From Pseudomonadota bacterium (lineage in GTDB: Bacteria; Desulfobacterota; Syntrophorhabdia; Syntrophorhabdales; Syntrophorhabdaceae), in NCBI GenBank assembly GCA_026388315.1, contig JAPLKA010000055.1:168891-232890 (forward strand): DNA of 64,000 nt. Reading direction: 5' to 3'. Below are positions 15,241-23,821 of this stretch, piece after piece. The notes below the pieces were generated by a model. That model did not search any database, was not told where the DNA came from, and saw nothing but the letters and a program-made list of their open reading frames with translations. Position numbers and translations under genes: made by a program. Position 1 is the first letter of the stretch, and every line of letters starts with the position of its first letter.

Positions 15241-16449
15241 TCACCCTGCAACAGCAGAATTTGCTTCAAGGTCTGCATAAATCCTGTCAAATTCGATCCC
15301 TGCAATTATCCTGTTTTTGTATTTCCCTCTTATCGATGCCTTTGCTTCGTTCAATTCCTTTGATTTTACACCGTTTTCCAGCGCCAGGTAAGCCTCTGTG
15401 AAGGCAGAGAGTTCGTCTACAGCCTTTATGAGTTCTCCATCACGGGGATTACAGGAATCTGAGTTATAACGGTCCGATATCTCATCGGAACTTGCACGGC
15501 TTGTTTCACCGTTTATTGTCACGATACTGCTGAATTCATCTTCGGTGAACATCTTCATTTCCTGATGCCACTTATCAGGAATAAGGCCGTATACCTCTTT
15601 TTCCATCTGCTCTTTTTCATATTCTTTAATGAGTTCATCCAAACCCTCAATAGAACGTTTCACCGGAGAGATGATGTCTCTTGTGAGGACCTCAGGGAGG
15701 TCATGGAATAATCCGGTGAAATAGTTGTTGACGCATCGACGGGTGCAGGAGCCGATCTCCTGCGTGAGGAGGTATGACAGGATTGCCACAATAAGCATAT
15801 GCCCTAATACCGATATGCGGGGATTCATGTTCACATAGTTCCAGCGCAACTGGAATCTCAACTGACCGCAGAGGTCAATGAAGTTCCTGTATCGTGGATA
15901 GAGGGCAAGCTGCTGGATTCCCTTCAGGTCATAGTACTTTTCCTGCCTTTCCTGGAGGAGGTCCTTTATCTTCGGTATTTCATATCCTCCCGGGTTTGCC
16001 CTCTCGATAATGTCAAACTCCCAGCGGGTAGCATAAAAATGGGAGGCGCTCAGGATTTTCTTGTTGATTGTATCATCCGTTGTCGAGAAATACCCTTTGA
16101 ACCTCTCCACAAAACCTTCCCCCAATGGAAATATGACAGTTTCAAGCTGATGAAAAACCCATGCATTCAGTTTATCATATCGGGTATGGTTCTCTTTTAT
16201 CCTGTTGAATATCTGGGGCTTCAGATCTGTAATGACGATACGCTGAAGAAATTCGAAGAAGCCGCCTTCGATAACTTCCAGCCAGTTGAATCCTTTTTCC
16301 CCTTCCTCAAATTTTCCGAGAAAATATGCAATCATCATCTTATGCGCCTGTTTGTCGAGCTCCCTCAATTCAACAGGCCGTATTTTATCGTTCCACCGCT
16401 GCATGACGGCAGCGTTGTAAAGCTTAAGGATGAGATATCTGCTAATCAC
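15241..16449 (-). CDS. HD-domain phosphohydrolase-like protein
   Basis: A 402-residue cytoplasmic protein with two HD-type regions. Near residue 40 are DKQAHKMMIAYFLG and a helical module. The central motif SVLGHMLIVAILSYLL (His about 225) followed by NYFTGLFHDLPEVLTRDIISPVK (His-Asp about 255) is the HD-superfamily metal site as seen in YfbR-like and related nucleotidases, with DELIKAVDELSAFTEAYLALENG matching the distal Asp helix. The usual reaction would be hydrolysis of a phosphate ester; the substrate is not known. The metal ligands H...HD...D all appear present. It is a single gene just outside attR, on the minus strand and divergent from the efflux operon. Confidence 0.8.
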   Translation of the reverse strand: MISRYLILKLYNAAVMQRWNDKIRPVELRELDKQAHKMMIAYFLGKFEEGEKGFNWLEVIEGGFFEFLQRIVITDLKPQIFNRIKENHTRYDKLNAWVFHQLETVIFPLGEGFVERFKGYFSTTDDTINKKILSASHFYATRWEFDIIERANPGGYEIPKIKDLLQERQEKYYDLKGIQQLALYPRYRNFIDLCGQLRFQLRWNYVNMNPRISVLGHMLIVAILSYLLTQEIGSCTRRCVNNYFTGLFHDLPEVLTRDIISPVKRSIEGLDELIKEYEKEQMEKEVYGLIPDKWHQEMKMFTEDEFSSIVTINGETSRASSDEISDRYNSDSCNPRDGELIKAVDELSAFTEAYLALENGVKSKELNEAKASIRGKYKNRIIAGIEFDRIYADLEANSAVAG

Positions 16450-16575
16450 TGTTACCCCCTTTATTTTATCCCGGTCACTTTTATTTCTTTAATCTTCTAA
16501 AACATTACTCCATGATGCGGTGAGAGTAAACAATTTTACATTGTAACTTACCTGTACAATAATCAAAAATTATTG

Positions 16576-16633
16576 TTGACACGAATCGTGCCATTGTATA
16601 AACTGAACATGTATTCACATGAACGATTGTTCA
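16576..16633 (+). promoter_or_regulatory. Promoter with TetR-type double operator of the MacAB-like operon
   Basis: TTGACA (16576-16581), a 17-base spacer and TAAACT (16599-16604; TATAAA at 16597 is an alternative) form the promoter. A 30-bp site at 16604-16633 overlaps the last base of the -10. It consists of two 14-bp palindromes, TGAA-N6-TTCA (16604-16617) and TGAAC-N4-GTTCA (16620-16633). The same 30-bp arrangement, 22 of 30 bases identical and in the same place relative to -35/-10, occurs at 33347-33376 over the tetR start. The TetR protein encoded at 33362 is therefore the likely repressor of this operon. Confidence 0.72.
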
Positions 16634-16644
16634 TATATATCGAG

Positions 16645-16740
16645 ATGAAAAGGGCTGGTGTTATTTTGAAAATTTGCCGTAACTGTGGTATAAATGAACT
16701 GTTTCGATGTGAATCTGACATGAAAAGGGTCCCAGTCTAA
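16645..16740 (+). CDS. 31-residue Cys-containing leader ORF
   Basis: ATG 16645 to TAA 16740 encodes a 31-residue peptide with KICRNCG and FRCESD in its centre, so three cysteines in a C-x2-C...C arrangement. It lies between the operator and the TolC gene, ending 7 bases before the TolC start. No good Shine-Dalgarno precedes it. It could be a regulatory leader peptide, a metal- or thiol-sensing micro-protein, or chance. Confidence 0.25.
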   Translation: MKRAGVILKICRNCGINELFRCESDMKRVPV

Positions 16741-16747
16741 CATATTG

Positions 16748-18028
16748 ATGAAAAAAAACCTCTTTATCTGTATTATCTTCTTTGCCCTTTCCCTTATATC
16801 TTCCCATTCTTATTCAATAACCCTCGATGAGGCAGTCAAGAGGGCAATCGATGTTTCTTATCCCATAAAAGAGCAGAAAGAGACCGTTAAAAGAACGGAA
16901 TTTTCATATATTTCTTCCATTGACCCGTTTCTGCCAACCGTCACCATCCAGACAGGATATACGCGCTATTTGTACGGAGCACCGGTTACTTACACGTCAG
17001 GGTTCACGCCCCTTGTCAACAATGAATTTTACAATGCTACAGGTGCTATCTCCTACAGGTTATTTGATGGTGGACTGAGATATGCACAAAGGCAAGGCTC
17101 GTTTTCCCTTATGGGCAGGGAGAAGGAGAAACTGCAAGGTATCAGGAATGATGTCTTGTTTAATATCAGGGCAGCTTTTTTCACGGCATTGGGCAAAAGG
17201 GTTGTTGTTGAGAAAAGGAACGAGGCATATGAAACAACCAAAAAATTATATGATTTGACAAAGGCCCGATTTACAGAGGGAATAGTCAGAAAAAGCGATG
17301 TATTGCAGGCGGAGGTAAGGGTTACATCTTCAAAGATCGATGTGGTCGATGCAGTAACTGATTACGAGAAATCGATGGAGGACCTGAAATCCCTTCTTTT
17401 GATAGAGCCTGATGAAAAACATGATGTTGAAGGGTTACTCGAAGCGCCGCAATTCCAGGAAAGCTATCAGAGTCTGACAGAAAAGGCTATTAAAACGAGG
17501 CCCGATGTTACTTACCAGTTAAAGGAAATAGACCGTTTAACCAGCGTGTATAAGGAAAAGAAAAGCAACTGGTGGCCGAAGATTGATGTTGGCTTACAAC
17601 AGGCGAGACAGGATACTTCATTTTTCCCCAATGGCAGAGAAGATACGGTTATGCTGAATTTTAGCTACCCTCTCTTTGATGGTGTTGGAAGATATTACAA
17701 TATGGAAGGCGCCCAAAAGGATGTTAATGCTGCGAAATACAAGCTTGAAGAAATAAAGAGAAATGTGAAGCTTGATATCATAAAGGCGTACAAGGATTTT
17801 GATTTGAGTCTTGAGAACATCAGGATGTATACCGAACTGTTAAGAGAAGCGACAAGCAACTTTAACCAGGCTCTTGGTGAGTACAAGGCAGGGAAAGGCG
17901 ATATTCTCACACTTATTCAGGCAGAAAAGGATTGGGCAAAGGCAAAAGAGAATCTTGTTGTGTCAATGTATAAATCAAATAATGCCCTTGCTTACCTTCA
18001 GAAAGTATCCTATTCAGACGGGAATTAA
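16748..18028 (+). CDS. TolC-family outer-membrane efflux channel
   Basis: A protein of about 426 residues with a signal peptide (MKKNLFICIIFFALSLISSHSYS) and two tandem outer-membrane efflux (OEP) repeats. ITLDEAVKRAID is the classic opening of a TolC mature domain. Long amphipathic helices with YDLTKARFTEGIVRKSDVLQAEVRV and its counterpart NQALGEYKAGKGDILTLIQAEKDWAKAKE mark the two periplasmic helical hairpins, with beta-strand segments between. It would form the trimeric exit duct for the tripartite ABC pump encoded downstream. It is the first full gene of the five-gene operon and ends 2 bases before the adaptor. ATG 16748 is used (TTG 16745 is possible). Confidence 0.9.
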   Translation: MKKNLFICIIFFALSLISSHSYSITLDEAVKRAIDVSYPIKEQKETVKRTEFSYISSIDPFLPTVTIQTGYTRYLYGAPVTYTSGFTPLVNNEFYNATGAISYRLFDGGLRYAQRQGSFSLMGREKEKLQGIRNDVLFNIRAAFFTALGKRVVVEKRNEAYETTKKLYDLTKARFTEGIVRKSDVLQAEVRVTSSKIDVVDAVTDYEKSMEDLKSLLLIEPDEKHDVEGLLEAPQFQESYQSLTEKAIKTRPDVTYQLKEIDRLTSVYKEKKSNWWPKIDVGLQQARQDTSFFPNGREDTVMLNFSYPLFDGVGRYYNMEGAQKDVNAAKYKLEEIKRNVKLDIIKAYKDFDLSLENIRMYTELLREATSNFNQALGEYKAGKGDILTLIQAEKDWAKAKENLVVSMYKSNNALAYLQKVSYSDGN

Positions 18029-18030
18029 CT

Positions 18031-19161
18031 ATGAAATTGACAAAAAAACGTGTCGTAGGGATTGTTTTATTGGTAATCATAGCGGCCCTTGTTGTTTTTT
18101 ATTTTACCGGCAAACGGGGCAAATCAGAGAAGATCAGCGGTGAGGTATTTACCGTTAAAAAAGGCAATGTGACAAATTTTGCCGAGCAGACAGGTATCGT
18201 AAAGGCACAGGTAGGCGCTATCGTAAAAGTAGGTACAAGGGCTACCGGTGAACTTATCCAGCTTAGATACCAGGTCGGTGATTATGTAAAGAAGGGCGAG
18301 CTCATTGCGAAAATTGATGACAGGGAGAAACTTGCAAACATAAGAAATCTCCAGGCTCAGATAGAAGAACAAAAAAAGGATTTGGCCGCTAAAGAGGCGC
18401 AGTATCAATACAGCAAGGTAAATTATGAGAGGGAGGAGCGGCTTTTAAAGCAGGAATTTACAACAAGGGACAGTGTTGACAAGGCGAAGAGGGAACTCGA
18501 TGTATCGGTAGCCCAGGTAGAGCTTGGAAAGGCCAAAGTAGTTGAAGCCATAGAAGCCCTGAAGGCCCTTGAGGTTTCGTTAAGCTATAATAAGATTTAT
18601 GCCCCCATTTCCGGATATGTTTCACAGGTGACAACCCAGGAAGGTGAGACGGTTGTGGCTGGTCTTGCTGCGGTAAATCTTATTACAGTCATCGATGCTT
18701 CAAAGCTGGAAATGTGGATATATGTCGATGAAACAGACATCGGCAGGGTAAAGCCAGCTATGAAGGCTGAATACTGGGTCGATGCATACAGAGACAAGCG
18801 GTTTTCAGGGAATATCAGCCTTATCTACCCGCAGCCTGAAATTAAGGAAAATATTGTCTATTACCTTGCCATAGTGAAGATAGACCCGAAAGATACAACT
18901 TTCCTGAAACCGGAAATGACCACCCACGTGAGGATTATTATAAGTGAAAAAACAGATGTATTAATTGTCCCGAATGGCGCTGTACGTTTTGAAGACGGGA
19001 AAAATGTTGTTTATATAAAGGCAAAAGACAAAACTGAGCGGAAAGAAGTAACGCCGGGCATCAGGGATGACAAGTCTACCGAAATCGTTGCAGGACTCAG
19101 CGAAGGAGAGCGTGTTGTGATCCCTGTAGTAAAAAGACTTGCCCCGGGCGCCAAAAAGTGA
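18031..19161 (+). CDS. Periplasmic adaptor (MacA/HlyD family)
   Basis: A 376-residue membrane-fusion protein. One N-terminal transmembrane anchor (RVVGIVLLVIIAALVVFYFTG) is followed by a lipoyl half (GTRATGELIQLRYQVGDYVKKGELIAKID). A coiled-coil hairpin (about 95-165) follows, then the second lipoyl half (YNKIYAPISGYVSQVTTQEGETV), a beta-barrel (KLEMWIYVDETDIGRV) and a membrane-proximal domain (VLIVPNGAVRFEDGKNVVYIK). It connects the permease to TolC. MacA-like assignment rests on the neighbouring MacB-type ATPase and permeases. Its stop overlaps the ATPase start (GTGA). Confidence 0.9.
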   Translation: MKLTKKRVVGIVLLVIIAALVVFYFTGKRGKSEKISGEVFTVKKGNVTNFAEQTGIVKAQVGAIVKVGTRATGELIQLRYQVGDYVKKGELIAKIDDREKLANIRNLQAQIEEQKKDLAAKEAQYQYSKVNYEREERLLKQEFTTRDSVDKAKRELDVSVAQVELGKAKVVEAIEALKALEVSLSYNKIYAPISGYVSQVTTQEGETVVAGLAAVNLITVIDASKLEMWIYVDETDIGRVKPAMKAEYWVDAYRDKRFSGNISLIYPQPEIKENIVYYLAIVKIDPKDTTFLKPEMTTHVRIIISEKTDVLIVPNGAVRFEDGKNVVYIKAKDKTERKEVTPGIRDDKSTEIVAGLSEGERVVIPVVKRLAPGAKK

Positions 19162-19832
19162 TCACCCTTAAAAACATCAGAAAAAGCTATTTCGTCGGTG
19201 AGAGAGAACTTCCGATTCTCAAAGGAATAAACCTTGAGATAAAGCGGGGGGAGTTTGTAATCCTCATGGGTGTTTCCGGATCAGGCAAGACAACCCTCAT
19301 GAATATTATCGGACTCCTCGATAAGCAGACTGAGGGTGAGTTTTATTTCATGGATACCAGCGTTGAAGGTCTTGATGATGAGGCGCTTGCGGGTTTCAGA
19401 AACAGGCATATCGGATTTGTATTTCAGCAGTTTTTTCTTCTCCCCTACTTAAGCGCCATCGAAAACGTTTTGATACCCATGGTGTATTCAACAAAGGAGA
19501 TAAAACACCCGCGAGACAAGGCAAGGCATTTACTCCAGAGGTTCAATCTTGCCGAGAGGACCCATAACCGTCCCTCACAGCTTTCCGGGGGCGAGCAGCA
19601 GAGGGTTGCCATAGCAAGGGCACTCATAAATGATCCTGACCTCATTCTCGCAGACGAGCCTACCGGAGCTCTTGATTCAAAAACAGGGAATGAAATCATG
19701 GAGCTTTTTCGCATGCTCAATGAGGATGGCAAGACTGTTATGGTTGTTACCCATGACCCAAAACTCGCATCCTACGGGAGAAGACTGATAAGGATAGAGG
19801 ATGGGACTATCTCAGAAGATATCACAACTTAG
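19158..19832 (+). CDS. ABC transporter ATPase (MacB/LolD type)
   Basis: A 224-residue ABC ATPase with GTG start. All motifs are present: Walker A GVSGSGKTT, Q-loop FVFQQFFLLPYLSAIENV, signature [15 protein letters not shown], Walker [13 protein letters not shown] and the His switch VVTHD. It belongs to the LolD/MacB/FtsE branch, whose members drive mechanotransmission rather than membrane passage of substrate. It is separate from the permease, unlike E. coli MacB where the two are fused. It overlaps the adaptor by 4 bases and the first permease by 32 bases. Confidence 0.93.
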   Translation: MITLKNIRKSYFVGERELPILKGINLEIKRGEFVILMGVSGSGKTTLMNIIGLLDKQTEGEFYFMDTSVEGLDDEALAGFRNRHIGFVFQQFFLLPYLSAIENVLIPMVYSTKEIKHPRDKARHLLQRFNLAERTHNRPSQLSGGEQQRVAIARALINDPDLILADEPTGALDSKTGNEIMELFRMLNEDGKTVMVVTHDPKLASYGRRLIRIEDGTISEDITT

Positions 19833-21024
19833 AGAATTTTTAGAAGAAACATTGAAGATCCTTTACTACTACAGGAGCAGGGTGGTATTTTCCTTCTCCG
19901 GTGTCGCCCTTGGGATCCTTTCCATCTGTGTCATTGTAACTACAATTGATGGTGCAAATAAGAAGGCCTATGAGATTTTCGAAGCCCTGGGGCCGGATTC
20001 TATCATGATCTTCAGCGGAAGCGAAAGACAGCGTACGGCAAGGGAAAGGGTCAATACATTGACGGTCAGCGACGCGGATTTGCTTCAGAGGATTGGAGGT
20101 ATTTACGATGTTTTAAAGGTCTTTCAGGTGAGAGGCGTCAATATGAAATATCGGGACAGAAAATGGCAGACACAGGTTGTCGGGGGAACCGAAAATTACT
20201 TTACATCCTTTAAGTGGGAACTGCAAAGCGGCTCATACTTTTCCCGTGAAGCATATGACAATGCAGAGGCGGAATGTGTGATCGGCGCAAAGGTTTCCGA
20301 AGAGTTGTTTAAAGGTGAAAATGCCATCGGCAAGGTCATACAAATCGGTCAGTTGCCGACAAAGGTTGCAGGTGTCCTTGAGGAGAGGGGCGGCTCTGTC
20401 GGCGGCCCCAACATGGATGACAGGGTGATTATGCCGTTGACCACTGTTATGAGCAGACTTTCCAATGAAAAGCGGTTTCTCAGCATGATACGATTAAAGA
20501 CAAACAGAGATGTGGATGCAACCATTGAAGATGTAAAAATGGTGCTTCGGAACAACCATGGTATACCGGATGAGGGCGAAGACAATTTCATGACGAGAAG
20601 CTCAAAGGATATACTCCAGTTTGTTTCTGTAATTTCCGGTTCGCTCTTTTTGTTCCTCGGAACTGCATCTATTGTTGCGCTTGTGGTAAGCGGATTTGTG
20701 CTTGCCAACCTTTTTTACCTTACAATCCAAGAGAGAAAAAAGGATATCGGTATCAGGAGGGCATATGGGGCAACGAGGAAAGGCATCCTGCTCTCTTTTC
20801 TCTTTGAATCAGTCTTTATTACCATCCTTGGGGGTATTGCCGGTGTGTTGCTGAGTATCACCCTTGAAGGCACCTTTGAGAAACTTTTTAATATCCCGAT
20901 GGAATTTTCATTTAAGGTCGTTATTTTTGCACTGGTTTTCAGCTTCCTTACAGGAGTTTTGTCTGGTCTGAAGCCGGCATTGAAGGCGAGCAGAATCGAA
21001 CCCATTGAGGCCATTCGCGGATGA
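19801..21024 (+). CDS. MacB/FtsX-type ABC permease, first of two
   Basis: A 407-residue permease. One N-terminal membrane helix (VVFSFSGVALGILSICVIVTT) is followed by a large periplasmic domain (about 50-270) of MacB-PCD type with VVGGTENYF and IGKVIQIGQLPTKVAGVLEERGGS. The C-terminal FtsX domain has three helices (FLFLGTASIVALVVSGFVL, IGIRRAYGATRKGILLSFLFESVFITILGGI, VVIFALVFSFLTGVLSGL) and ends in A.KASRIEPIEAIRG. ATG 19801 overlaps the ATPase end; a later start is possible but would shorten the cytoplasmic N-terminus. It is paired with a second, only distantly similar permease, implying a heterodimer. Confidence 0.88.
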   Translation: MGLSQKISQLREFLEETLKILYYYRSRVVFSFSGVALGILSICVIVTTIDGANKKAYEIFEALGPDSIMIFSGSERQRTARERVNTLTVSDADLLQRIGGIYDVLKVFQVRGVNMKYRDRKWQTQVVGGTENYFTSFKWELQSGSYFSREAYDNAEAECVIGAKVSEELFKGENAIGKVIQIGQLPTKVAGVLEERGGSVGGPNMDDRVIMPLTTVMSRLSNEKRFLSMIRLKTNRDVDATIEDVKMVLRNNHGIPDEGEDNFMTRSSKDILQFVSVISGSLFLFLGTASIVALVVSGFVLANLFYLTIQERKKDIGIRRAYGATRKGILLSFLFESVFITILGGIAGVLLSITLEGTFEKLFNIPMEFSFKVVIFALVFSFLTGVLSGLKPALKASRIEPIEAIRG

Positions 21025-22244
21025 TATATTCGCTCAAATTCTATCTGAAAATAGCCCTGCAAAACCTCGTTGTCCACAAGGCAAGGATGATGCTTGCCCT
21101 CCTTGGTATACTCTTTGCTGTCATGAGTCTCGTTGCTTTCGGGAATATCAGCAGCGGTATGAAACGGAAAATCGATGATGAGATTGGCAGGTTCGGGAAA
21201 AATCTTGTTATCCTCAGGGCTGGTCTTGTCTTTCAGGCTGGAAGGGCAACGAAACAGTTTTCAGAGGCCAGGACCCTGAAGCTTTCAGATATAAAACGGA
21301 TCAAGGAGTCCTTGCAAGGCATAGATGAGATTGCCCCGTATTATGATACGACATATCCTGCACGCTATGAGGATAAGACGCTCAGGGTGAGCGTGATAGG
21401 CGTGACGGATAACATTTTTTCCATAAAAAATACAAGCCTTCTCATGGGAAGGTACTTCACAAAAGATGATGATCGTACTACAGAAAAAAAGGTTGTTGTG
21501 GGATACAAGGTGTACGACAACCTTTTTGATTTGAAGGACCCCATCGGCAAATACATTCTTCTCTTCAGGGTGCCAACCGAAATTATCGGTGTCATGGAAG
21601 AAAAGGGTACAGATTTAACGGGTCAGGATCAGGATATTATTGTGTATATCCCGCTGAATACTTTCATGAGGCGGTACAGCAACATTGATTATATTAAGGG
21701 CGCCTACATACAGGCACAGGATGGTATACCGCTCAACGAGATGAAGGCGAGGCTCAGGGCCTTTGTAAGGAAGATCCATAACATGAAAGCCAGCGAGAAA
21801 GACGATTTTTCAGTTTTTACCATGGAAGACATACTAAAGACGAGGGAAGAGGGGATACGTCTTGTAACTGTTCTAACCATTATTGCCTCGACGGTATCAT
21901 TTCTCATAGGGGGGCTGGGCATTTTTGCCATTATGCTCCTTTCTGTTTCTGAACGGAAGATGGAGATCGGCATCAGGAGGGTCGTTGGCTCAAAGAAAAG
22001 GGATATTGTCCTCCAGTTTCTCACCGAATCGGTTATTGTGGCCCTTATTGGAGGCGCCTTTGGCGTTGCCGTTGGTTTTGCGATTACCATCATAGTAGAC
22101 TATTTCGGGGGATTTCCCATTGTGTTCGGATTGCAGAATATTTTCATTTCCCTTTTCATAAGTATGATCGTAGGTGTCCTCGCAGGTATCTATCCTGCCA
22201 TCCAGGGTACCAAGTACGAGCCTGTGAAGGCATTGTATTCATGA
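21021..22244 (+). CDS. MacB/FtsX-type ABC permease, second of two
   Basis: A 407-residue permease with the same layout as its neighbour: N-terminal helix (MMLALLGILFAVMSLVAF), MacB periplasmic domain (about 45-270, with VIGVTDNIFSIKN and FRVPTEIIGVMEEKGTDL), and a C-terminal FtsX domain containing LIGGLGIFAIMLLSVSERKMEIGIRRVVGSKKRDIVLQFLTESV and the PAIQGTKYEPVKAL end. ATGA overlap with the first permease shows translational coupling. Together with TolC, adaptor and ATPase it forms a five-gene tripartite efflux system for lipids, peptides or macrolide-like compounds. The substrate is not deducible. Confidence 0.88.
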   Translation: MIYSLKFYLKIALQNLVVHKARMMLALLGILFAVMSLVAFGNISSGMKRKIDDEIGRFGKNLVILRAGLVFQAGRATKQFSEARTLKLSDIKRIKESLQGIDEIAPYYDTTYPARYEDKTLRVSVIGVTDNIFSIKNTSLLMGRYFTKDDDRTTEKKVVVGYKVYDNLFDLKDPIGKYILLFRVPTEIIGVMEEKGTDLTGQDQDIIVYIPLNTFMRRYSNIDYIKGAYIQAQDGIPLNEMKARLRAFVRKIHNMKASEKDDFSVFTMEDILKTREEGIRLVTVLTIIASTVSFLIGGLGIFAIMLLSVSERKMEIGIRRVVGSKKRDIVLQFLTESVIVALIGGAFGVAVGFAITIIVDYFGGFPIVFGLQNIFISLFISMIVGVLAGIYPAIQGTKYEPVKALYS

Positions 22245-22309
22245 TAATGGCAGAGGGCAGAAATATCTCTTCAATAATCTATCCTGTCAGATTCAAATTA
22301 TCAGGTGGT

Positions 22310-22714
22310 TTATTTCGGAGTTTTCGATTTGAGTATCGCAAGTATTTCACTGCAGTGATCGGCAACGTCAGCAACAGCACGCGTCAACTGACCTGAAACA
22401 ATAATAATAATGCCACCAACAACCCCCAGTAACGGGCCAAATATTATTAGTGATGAAGGCATTCCCTTTTCAGCAAAGGCCATAATTAACCCTGTTATAC
22501 TGAAGGCAAATATCAGCCATCCGGCCAATGAAGAAACTTGTGCCATCATTCTCGAAGATTTATATGTAGATGAGAAGCGAGAAAGAGCATCATCTTTTGC
22601 AATTTCTTCCTTAACAACCTTTGCAACATCAGGATTAGCGCCACAGTGTTTGCATGTTTTGGTATTCGGATGAACCTTTTTCCCACACGATAGACATTCT
22701 TTATACGCCATCAT
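22310..22714 (-). CDS. Zinc-ribbon membrane protein
   Basis: A 134-residue protein. The N-terminus carries a four-cysteine zinc ribbon (CLSCGKKVHPNTKTCKHCG, residues about 8-26). Two membrane helices follow (LAGWLIFAFSITGLIMAFAE and LIIFGPLLGVVGGIIIIVSG) and a short cytoplasmic tail. The function is unknown; such ribbons usually mediate protein or nucleic-acid contacts. A strong AAGGAGGGG lies before two consecutive ATGs (22714 and 22711), of which the second has better spacing. It is convergent with the efflux operon and stands alone. Confidence 0.75.
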   Translation of the reverse strand: MMAYKECLSCGKKVHPNTKTCKHCGANPDVAKVVKEEIAKDDALSRFSSTYKSSRMMAQVSSLAGWLIFAFSITGLIMAFAEKGMPSSLIIFGPLLGVVGGIIIIVSGQLTRAVADVADHCSEILAILKSKTPK

Positions 22715-23001
22715 CCCCTCCTTTTTTTGTTTAATATTCAGGGCATCTTTTCTTTCTTAAAGAGTAGTATACATTTCTGCGTAGAAATGGACAAGACCTA
22801 AAAGGTAACGGTATGATATAATTGCATAAATGTCCAACATTTTATGGAAAAACAGGCCTTGTTTCGATATAATAATCCCATAGCAAATATCCGAAGAAAG
22901 GAGCCTTCAGTGGCCATATCCAGACAGGTACAGAGAGCAGAAGACAGAGAGCGACTATGCAGTAAGCACTAAGCGCCAATTCTAAATTACAGGAGTATTA
23001 T
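22715..23001. other. Intergenic region with hairpin
   Basis: 287 bases between the divergent zinc-ribbon and carbonic-anhydrase genes. A perfect hairpin CATTTCT-GCGT-AGAAATG lies at 22772-22789. At about 22895-22970 a 20-codon frame with a good ribosome binding site (AAAGGAG, GTG start) reads MAISRQVQRAEDRERLCSKH; it looks like filler and is not called as a gene. Confidence 0.5.
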
Positions 23002-23526
23002 ATGCTATACAGTTTTGACGGAAAAGAACCAAGGGTGGGCAAGGACACATATGTAAGCGAACATGCCCTTGTTATCGGAGATGTACAAATAGGGGATGAG
23101 TGCTATATCGGGCACGGGGTAATACTACGAGGTGATTACGGTACCATCGAGATTGGTTCGGGCACGGCCGTTGAAGAGGGGGTTGTTGTTCATGCCCCGC
23201 CAGATAAAGTCTGCAGTATCGGCGAAAGGGTTACTATCGGCCATGGAGCTATTATTCATTCAGCGATCATCGGGCGGATGAGCGTCATAGGCATGGGAGC
23301 TGTTCTGAGCATCTATTCTGAAATCGGCAAAAACACCATCATTGCGGAAGGTTCCATTGTAAAGATGAGGCAGATTATACCCGGCGGCGTTGTGGCAGGA
23401 GGCAATCCCGCAAAGGTGATACGTAAAATCGCCCCGAAAGATGAAGAATACTGGGGCATGGCAAAGCAACTCTATATCGCCCTGGCCAAAAAATATCTTG
23501 GTATAGGGATGCAGAGGATCGATTAA
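23002..23526 (+). CDS. Gamma-class carbonic anhydrase family protein
   Basis: A 174-residue left-handed beta-helix protein of the gamma carbonic anhydrase/PaaY/YrdA family. Hexapeptide repeats run through most of it (VIGDVQIGDECYIGHGVILRGDYGTIEIGSGTAVEEGVVVHAPP). The three zinc-binding histidines fit VVVHAPP and GHGAIIHSAIIG, in the trimeric arrangement known for Cam. The C-terminal helix (DEEYWGMAKQLYIALAKKYL) is typical. It could hydrate CO2 or act as a CoA-thioesterase-like relative; sequence alone does not decide. The ribosome binding site AGGAG is 6 bases before ATG. Confidence 0.88.
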   Translation: MLYSFDGKEPRVGKDTYVSEHALVIGDVQIGDECYIGHGVILRGDYGTIEIGSGTAVEEGVVVHAPPDKVCSIGERVTIGHGAIIHSAIIGRMSVIGMGAVLSIYSEIGKNTIIAEGSIVKMRQIIPGGVVAGGNPAKVIRKIAPKDEEYWGMAKQLYIALAKKYLGIGMQRID

Positions 23527-23557
23527 ATTTGCACAACGGCCATCAACTTCATAACAC

Positions 23558-23788
23558 TTATACAACGATAACCCTGTCAGGGTCGGGAAGGCTGAGAACG
23601 AAGTCCTTCACCTCCTCAAAATCTGCACTATCTAAATCTACACCCTTTTCAAGCCGTATATAGTTGTGACCGCCGGGCTTTTCGGTAGGGAAGGTGAACC
23701 CGAAGTCGATGTAATTTTCTCCCACACGAATATAGGTCAGTGTTTCCAGATTAATGATGTAGTGTTTGATTCTTATAAATTGAGACAC
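23558..23788 (-). CDS. Uncharacterised 76-residue protein at the end of the RND operon
   Basis: A small soluble protein without recognised domain. It is predicted mostly beta (MSQFIRIKHYIINLETLTYIRVGENYIDFGFTFPT), then a short acidic C-terminal helix (SADFEEVKDFVLSLP). It starts 33 bases after the stop of the RND pump gene on the same strand, so it is probably the last gene of that operon. The similarity of its first half to small beta-rich sensor or chaperone modules is only an impression. Confidence 0.6.
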   Translation of the reverse strand: MSQFIRIKHYIINLETLTYIRVGENYIDFGFTFPTEKPGGHNYIRLEKGVDLDSADFEEVKDFVLSLPDPDRVIVV

Positions 23789-23821
23789 GCGACACCCCCT
23801 TTTTTGTATTTTATGGACCGG

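Noticed and set aside
22895..22970. 20-codon frame with a good ribosome site upstream of the carbonic anhydrase
   Set aside because: Too short, filler-like sequence, and no conserved feature; may be the 5' remnant of something but cannot be supported.
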